Source: Actinobacteria bacterium UBA3120
Lineage (GTDB): Bacteria; Actinomycetota; Actinomycetes; S36-B12
Length of the DNA stretch: 11,350 bases
Assembly: GCA_002365735.1 (NCBI GenBank)
Contig: DEZY01000074.1
Span: forward strand, 1 to 11,350
Direction: 5' to 3'
Part shown: piece by piece, positions 8,418-11,350 of the stretch
Layout: the number at the start of each line of letters is the position of its first letter
How positions within the stretch are numbered: position 1 is the stretch's first letter
Made by a program: the position numbers and the translations under genes
The notes under the pieces: generated by a model
The model's database searches: none
Seen by the model: the letters and a program-made list of their open reading frames with translations, nothing else
Told to the model about the DNA's origin: nothing

Positions 8418-8429
8418 CCCGGATCCGGG
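8418..8429. repeat. 12-bp perfect palindrome in the clpP2-clpX gap
   Basis: CCCGGATCCGGG is a perfect palindrome lying 82 bp upstream of the clpX start and about 80 bp downstream of the clpP2 stop. With no unpaired centre it is a poor RNA hairpin, and no T-run follows on the minus strand. That makes a protein-binding site more plausible than a terminator. It matches no operator that I can name. Confidence 0.35.
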
Positions 8430-8508
8430 CTCTAGGCTGAGATATTCACAGGGTGGCGTGGGGGAAAGTCTCAAGCGCTACTTAACACCTGGCCTTGGGA
8501 GCCAGCGT

Positions 8509-9114
8509 CTAGCCTTTGCGCGAAGAGATCACGGAGTCGATCACGCCAAAGTCTTTGGCCATGTCCGCCGTGAGGATTTTGTCCCGTTCAATATCTTTTT
8601 CGATCTGTTCAATCGGCCGACCGGTGTGCTTAGCGAGAATACCTTCCATCTCGGTACGCATCCGGATAATTTCATTGGCTTGGATCTCAATATCTGAGCC
8701 CTGCCCGCCACCTTCGGTGTACGGCTGGTGAATCAAAATCCGAGAGTGTGGAAGCGCGAATCGCTTACCCGGGGTTCCGGCTGCCAACAGAATCGCAGCA
8801 GCCGAGGCTGCCTGACCCAGGCACACGGTCTGTACCTGAGGCTTAACGAACTGCATGGTGTCATAGATCGCGGTCATCGCGGTGTAGGAACCACCCGGCG
8901 AGTTGATATAGATCTGGATATCGCGGTCTGGGTCCAGTGACTCCAGGGTGAGCAGCTGTGCCATGACGTCGTCGGCGGATGCATCGTCAATCTGCACCCC
9001 AAGGAAAATAATGCGCTCTTCAAAGAGCTTGGTGTAAGGATTGTGAGTGCGCTCACCGGTTGCAGTGCGTTCACGAAACTCGGGAAGGATGTAACGACCG
9101 GTTGGGTTTCTCAC
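8509..9114 (-). CDS. clpP2: ATP-dependent Clp protease proteolytic subunit 2
   Basis: A 201-residue serine protease subunit of the mixed ClpP1P2 tetradecamer. The catalytic triad is Ser105 in LGQAASAAA (99-107), His129 in ILIHQP, and Asp178 in ERDKILTA. The blocks RYILPEF near the start, FEERIIFLG (31-39), [13 protein letters not shown] and [10 protein letters not shown] closely follow the actinobacterial ClpP2 type (the second clpP of Mycobacterium and Streptomyces operons). The start is a GTG at 9114 that overlaps the TGA of clpP1 in a GTGA, so translation is coupled. AAGGGAG just upstream, inside the end of clpP1, serves as the ribosome-binding site. The length is normal and all key residues are present. 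Confidence 0.96.
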   Translation of the reverse strand: MRNPTGRYILPEFRERTATGERTHNPYTKLFEERIIFLGVQIDDASADDVMAQLLTLESLDPDRDIQIYINSPGGSYTAMTAIYDTMQFVKPQVQTVCLGQAASAAAILLAAGTPGKRFALPHSRILIHQPYTEGGGQGSDIEIQANEIIRMRTEMEGILAKHTGRPIEQIEKDIERDKILTADMAKDFGVIDSVISSRKG

Positions 9115-9764
9115 TTCTGGGCTCCCTTTTTCTTTGACTCGCCCTTGGGGGCGTCTGCCGAACTGCTGTACACGTGATCGATCAAGCCGTAGTCGCGTGC
9201 GTCATCTGCGTCAAACCAGCGGTCACGATCGGAATCTTCCTCGATCTGCTCAAGAGTTTGTCCACTGTGCTCCGCGATGAGTACCGCCATGCGCTTTTTG
9301 ATAAACAGCATCTGCTCGGCCTGAATCTTGATGTCACTCGCCGTTCCACCCAGACCACCCGAAGGCTGATGCATCATGATCCGAGTGTTGGGAGTTGCAT
9401 ACCGCTTGCCCGCTGCACCCGCGCAGAGCAGGAACTGACCCATCGAGGCGGCTAGGCCCATGGCGACCGTGGTGACGTCATTGGGGATCAGCGCCATGGT
9501 GTCGTAGATGACCATTCCTGCGGAGATAGATCCACCCGGTGAATTGATGTACAAGCTAATGTCTTTTTCTGGATCTTCAGCGGCGAGCACCTGGAGCTGC
9601 TTGGCGATTCGGTTCGCATTGTCATCCATTACCGCGCCTTCAAGCCAAATGATTCGCTCTCGCAAAAGTCGCTCGTCGAGCATGTCACCGAATCCGGTCA
9701 TGCTCCCGCCGGAGCGCAGGTCAATACCGGAAGGCTGGTTCACTTCAAATTGCTTGCTGGACAC
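9111..9764 (-). CDS. clpP1: ATP-dependent Clp protease proteolytic subunit 1
   Basis: The partner subunit of ClpP2, 217 residues with the start used here. The catalytic triad is Ser107 in MGLAASMGQ, His132 in IMMHQP, and Asp181 in DSDRDRWF. Blocks such as [15 protein letters not shown] and [12 protein letters not shown] mark it as the actinobacterial ClpP1 type. The tail is lysine-rich ([11 protein letters not shown]). The frame is open to a TTG at 9839, but the GTG at 9764 is preferred: GAGGAG sits 5 bases upstream, and the extra 25 residues would be arginine-rich and unlike the family. A later ATG (MTGFGDML) is also possible. In Mycobacterium the two ClpP proteins are N-terminally processed, so the true mature end may differ. 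The stop overlaps the clpP2 start. Confidence 0.95.
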   Translation of the reverse strand: MSSKQFEVNQPSGIDLRSGGSMTGFGDMLDERLLRERIIWLEGAVMDDNANRIAKQLQVLAAEDPEKDISLYINSPGGSISAGMVIYDTMALIPNDVTTVAMGLAASMGQFLLCAGAAGKRYATPNTRIMMHQPSGGLGGTASDIKIQAEQMLFIKKRMAVLIAEHSGQTLEQIEEDSDRDRWFDADDARDYGLIDHVYSSSADAPKGESKKKGAQK

Positions 9765-9777
9765 CGAGTCTCCTCGC

Positions 9778-9840
9778 GTTGGGTCATTCCGCCTTCTGGT
9801 TAACGCGGAATTAGGGTCTGCTCCGAAATACTGACCCAAC
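9778..9840. repeat. 9-bp inverted repeat spanning the clpP1 leader
   Basis: GTTGGGTCA (9778-9786) and TGACCCAAC (9832-9840) are perfect inverted copies 45 bp apart, and the 7-bp leader hairpin nests inside them. The outer arm overlaps the predicted -10 and first transcribed base of clpP1. If that start is right, the pair works at DNA level, for example as two operator half-sites, rather than as RNA structure. It may also be chance. Confidence 0.4.
9786..9811 (-). promoter_or_regulatory. Hairpin in the clpP1 mRNA leader
   Basis: ATTCCGC (9786-9792) and GCGGAAT (9805-9811) form a 7-bp stem with a 12-base loop. It lies inside the predicted clpP1 leader, its 3' side (in RNA) ending about 9 bases before the GAGGAG ribosome-binding site. 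It might influence translation initiation or RNA stability. There is no T-run, so it is not a typical terminator. Confidence 0.4.
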
Positions 9841-9844
9841 TCTA
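9839..9844 (-). promoter_or_regulatory. Probable -10 hexamer of the clpP1-clpP2 promoter
   Basis: The minus strand reads TAGAGT, a TANNNT match. Transcription would begin near 9831-9832, giving a leader of about 67 bases before the GTG at 9764. At 16-18 bases upstream only GGTTAT, GGGTTA or CGGGTT is found, a poor -35, which fits a promoter that needs an activator. The same TAGAGT hexamer occurs before the ABM-like gene. Confidence 0.42.
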
Positions 9845-9881
9845 ACCCGCGACCAGGGGAATAACCCGACTAAAAGTGTTG

Positions 9882-9901
9882 AGTTCGCCCATAGCCGAAC
9901 T
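9882..9901. promoter_or_regulatory. Candidate ClgR operator upstream of clpP1
   Basis: The plus strand holds an imperfectly centred palindrome, AGTTCG-N8-CGAACT. From memory, the Streptomyces ClgR operator is GTTCGC-N5-GCG and the Corynebacterium one contains CGCYNANRGCG. The sequence here, GTTCGCCCATAGCC, matches the first except for its last base and the second at 10 of 11 positions. ClgR is a known activator of clpP1P2 in actinobacteria. The site is centred about 60 bases upstream of the predicted transcription start, a normal place for an activator. On the minus strand the arms could instead form a 6-bp hairpin followed by CTTTT, a weak terminator for the ABM-like gene. Confidence 0.45.
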
Positions 9902-9938
9902 GAAGGCCAACGCCTTAAAACTTGCCTGGTACTTCCCC

Positions 9939-10583
9939 TTAGGGCTTGGCCCAGAAAAGCGAGTCACCCACATAATTCGAGGTACGGTGGACCCGATCCT
10001 CAGTATGAGCCGCCGTCCACACGGCAGCCTCGGAAACCGCACGCTCTGCTTCCTCATGGGTTTCCCAAAAGCTCAAGGAGATCAAAGTAACTGGATCAAC
10101 TTCAATGGTTGAGTAAGCTTGAAATCCGGGTTGCATCTTAAAGATGTCTGACAACCCTCCGGGAGCGGAAACAAGTTCGGTGACTTCCTTGGTGGTGCCT
10201 TTGGTCACGTCATAAACAGCGATCCGCACATGGTTCATATCCTGCTCCTCTGGTGAAGGAACTCTTTCAATACCGGTTTGACTCTGCGGTTCAGTCCAAA
10301 AAAGTGCATCCCCCACATAGTTCGAAGTGCGGCGAAGACGATCAGCCAAGTTGCTTTGCACCCATTCCGCAGCTTCGGCAATAGCGTGTTCTGCTTGCTC
10401 ATGCGTTGCCCAGAAACTCAGCGAAACTGTAGTGACGGGATCCACCTCAATTATTGAGTAACCTTCAAATCCTGGCTGAGCTTTAAAAATATCGGCCATT
10501 CCCGCAGGAGCATGTGTAATTTCGACTGCTTCCTTAGCGGTGCCTCGAATAATTTCGTAGACGGCGATGCGGACATGATCCAC
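9939..10583 (-). CDS. Two-domain antibiotic-biosynthesis-monooxygenase-like (ABM fold) protein, tandem fusion
   Basis: A 214-residue protein made of two homologous 99-residue domains (residues 1-99 and 116-214) that align without a gap at 62 identical positions, joined by a 16-residue linker. Each domain has the core PGFxxYSxIEVDPVT, SLSFW, HExAE and TSNYVGDxLFW, resembling the dimeric alpha+beta barrel ABM family (about 100 residues). In such proteins two domains make one barrel, so the fusion could be a covalent dimer. Whether it is an enzyme, a haem-binding protein or something else cannot be told. The GTG start at 10583 has AAGGAG 6 bases upstream. The Met116 codon (ATG at 10238) has its own GAGGAG at exactly the same 6-base spacing, so the second domain may also be made separately. 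It sits between tig and clpP1. Confidence 0.8.
   Translation of the reverse strand: MDHVRIAVYEIIRGTAKEAVEITHAPAGMADIFKAQPGFEGYSIIEVDPVTTVSLSFWATHEQAEHAIAEAAEWVQSNLADRLRRTSNYVGDALFWTEPQSQTGIERVPSPEEQDMNHVRIAVYDVTKGTTKEVTELVSAPGGLSDIFKMQPGFQAYSTIEVDPVTLISLSFWETHEEAERAVSEAAVWTAAHTEDRVHRTSNYVGDSLFWAKP
9942..10238 (-). repeat. Second copy of the duplicated ABM-like domain (residues 116-214), with its own internal start signal
   Basis: This 297-bp unit encodes exactly 99 residues, as does the first unit at 10287-10583. DNA similarity continues upstream of both starts: ACC, a variable pair, AGGAGCAG, then three bases and the start codon. That shows the duplicated segment included the ribosome-binding site. 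Here that site (10245-10250) is now read in frame as the linker residues PEEQD. Confidence 0.85.
10287..10583 (-). repeat. First copy of the duplicated ABM-like domain (residues 1-99)
   Basis: The partner of the copy at 9942-10238: 62 of 99 residues are identical, with no gaps. The most divergent stretches are residues 11-30 and 71-80; the best conserved are 31-60 and 81-96. The moderate divergence means the duplication is not recent. Confidence 0.85.
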
Positions 10584-10603
10584 GGTCTGCTCCTTCGGTA
10601 AAC

Positions 10604-10609
10604 ACTCTA
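10604..10609 (-). promoter_or_regulatory. Possible -10 hexamer for the ABM-like gene
   Basis: The minus strand reads TAGAGT, identical to the predicted clpP1 -10. A GTGACA resembling a -35 lies 15 bases upstream, which is short of the ideal 17. The leader would be about 13-16 bases and would contain the AAGGAG ribosome-binding site at 10590-10595. Confidence 0.4.
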
Positions 10610-10618
10610 GAATGCGCC

Positions 10619-10646
10619 AAAGTATGTCACCGAAAGTCTGTCACTG
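10619..10646. repeat. Tandem 14-bp direct repeat between tig and the ABM-like gene
   Basis: AAAGTATGTCACCG and AAAGTCTGTCACTG are adjacent and share 12 of 14 bases. On the minus strand each carries GTGACA followed by TACTTT or GACTTT. The downstream copy overlaps the possible -35 of the ABM-like gene, so the pair could bind a regulator. It could also be a chance or slippage duplication. Confidence 0.4.
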
Positions 10647-10654
10647 CAGGCTAA

Positions 10655-11350
10655 TTACTCCCCAGCAGTGAGGGCTGCCATCTCAGCATCGAGTGCGGCC
10701 AGATCAACGACCGCGCCTGCAGTGTCAACAACCTTGGCGCTCTCGAGCACCTTGGCTAGCGCCTTCGCGCGGCGGATATCTGCCATGGCCATGGGCACCT
10801 GTCCCGCTTCCACCAAAGCCTGCGCGAATGCGTCAGGTGACATGTCATAACGCGGTGCCTGCTGCATGAGCCAGGCACTGAGCTCGCTTTCGCCAACGGT
10901 GAGTTCTTCATCTTCGGCAATTTTGTCCAGAATAAACTGGCTCTTTAGCCCACTGCGAATCTCGGCTTCCACTTCAGCGCGATGTTCTTCACCTGAATCA
11001 TGACCGTCCTGGAAATGCCCTTCGATTTCAGCGGCGATTACTCCTTCGGGCATTGGCAGTTCGACCTGCGCAAGCAGGACGTCATGGATTTTATTGCGCG
11101 CCTCGGCGCCCTGTTCAACTTTCTTCAGCCGTCCGAGGCGGGTTTCAATATCAGCACGTAGCTCTTCCACGGTGTCAAACTCTGAAGCCATCGAGACAAA
11201 TTCGGCGTCAAGTGCGGGGAGTTCTCGCTCACGGACCGCCGTGACTTCGACTGCCACCGTCAAGGGAACACCTGACCAATCACCATTTTGTGGGGTGAAT
11301 TCGAATGTTCGAGACTCCCCTTTGCTCGCTCCACGAACGGCGTCGTCAAA
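10655..11350 (-). CDS. tig: Trigger factor (C-terminal part, runs off the right edge)
   Basis: A ribosome-bound chaperone with peptidyl-prolyl isomerase activity that meets nascent chains at the exit tunnel. The visible 231 residues cover the end of the FKBP-like domain (FDDAVRGASKGESRTFEFTP to about residue 45) and the whole helical C-terminal chaperone domain. The N-terminal ribosome-binding domain lies beyond the right edge. The family is about 430-470 residues in actinobacteria, so roughly half is present. Typical features are the junction VTAVRERELPALDAEFVSMA, ELRADIETRLGR, and VELPMPEGVIAAEIEGHF. The frame is open through the edge, and the M seen at 11263 is only an internal TTG, not the start. 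It ends in TAA, 71 bp before the ABM-like gene. Position upstream of clpP1P2-clpX is the standard bacterial arrangement, linking folding and degradation. Confidence 0.95.
   Translation of the reverse strand, partial: FDDAVRGASKGESRTFEFTPQNGDWSGVPLTVAVEVTAVRERELPALDAEFVSMASEFDTVEELRADIETRLGRLKKVEQGAEARNKIHDVLLAQVELPMPEGVIAAEIEGHFQDGHDSGEEHRAEVEAEIRSGLKSQFILDKIAEDEELTVGESELSAWLMQQAPRYDMSPDAFAQALVEAGQVPMAMADIRRAKALAKVLESAKVVDTAGAVVDLAALDAEMAALTAGE

Noticed and set aside
8149..8697. Plus-strand 182-codon open frame spanning the clpX start, the gap and the clpP2 end
   Set aside because: It is antisense to two conserved genes, has no family motif and no ribosome-binding site. It is most likely chance.
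9765..9839. Longer clpP1 start at the TTG at 9839 (25 extra residues)
   Set aside because: There is no ribosome-binding site. It overlaps the likely -10 and transcript start, its N-terminus is arginine-rich and unlike the family, and the GTG at 9764 has GAGGAG at good spacing.
9903..9916. AAGGC-CAAC-GCCTT hairpin after the ABM-like gene as a terminator
   Set aside because: The stem is only 5 bp and the A-run lies on the wrong side for a minus-strand terminator.

Overview
The window is an actinobacterial chromosome segment of moderate GC content. It carries the classic actinobacterial protein-quality-control and cell-wall neighbourhood: tig, clpP1, clpP2, clpX, valS, folC, a DUF4233 gene, ndk and mreB. 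The evidence for Actinobacteria is this gene order, paired ClpP1/ClpP2 sequences of the actinobacterial type, the DUF4233 membrane protein directly after folC, TANNNT-type -10 hexamers, and several apparently leaderless or GTG starts. An mreB gene rules out a mycobacterium-like cell plan. The species cannot be fixed from the sequence alone. No mobile element, tRNA, rRNA or CRISPR array was seen.

Layout, reading along the minus strand, where every gene but one lies. The right edge holds the C-terminal half of trigger factor (tig, 10655-11350). Next is a gene made of two fused copies of a 99-residue ABM-like domain (9939-10583). Then come the overlapping clpP1 and clpP2 genes (9111-9764 and 8509-9114) and clpX (7047-8336). 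After a 342-bp gap without a convincing gene comes valS, which alone is on the plus strand (4101-6704). It diverges from folC (2703-4064) across only 36 bp. folC is followed 3 bp later by a DUF4233 membrane protein (2373-2699), then ndk (1895-2302), an alpha/beta-hydrolase with a short membrane anchor (527-1879), and the first 145 codons of mreB (1-437).

How the genes work together. Trigger factor folds nascent chains, and ClpX with the mixed ClpP1P2 peptidase degrades tagged or damaged proteins. A palindrome resembling the published ClgR operator lies upstream of the likely clpP1 promoter, which fits known control of actinobacterial Clp proteases. ValS charges tRNA-Val, FolC glutamylates folates, Ndk balances nucleoside triphosphates and MreB organises lateral wall growth.

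The parts that are not routine are: (1) inverted valS and the 36-bp divergent valS/folC promoter, whose two -10 hexamers are mirror copies of TAGACT and which predicts two leaderless mRNAs; (2) the ABM-like gene, an in-frame fusion of a tandem duplication in which the second copy's ribosome-binding site survives as linker codons; (3) the ClgR-like operator and nested inverted repeats before clpP1; (4) an Abhydrolase_9-type gene between ndk and mreB; (5) a possible decayed reading frame downstream of valS. I see no wholly new multi-gene system. The novelty here is in regulation and gene architecture.
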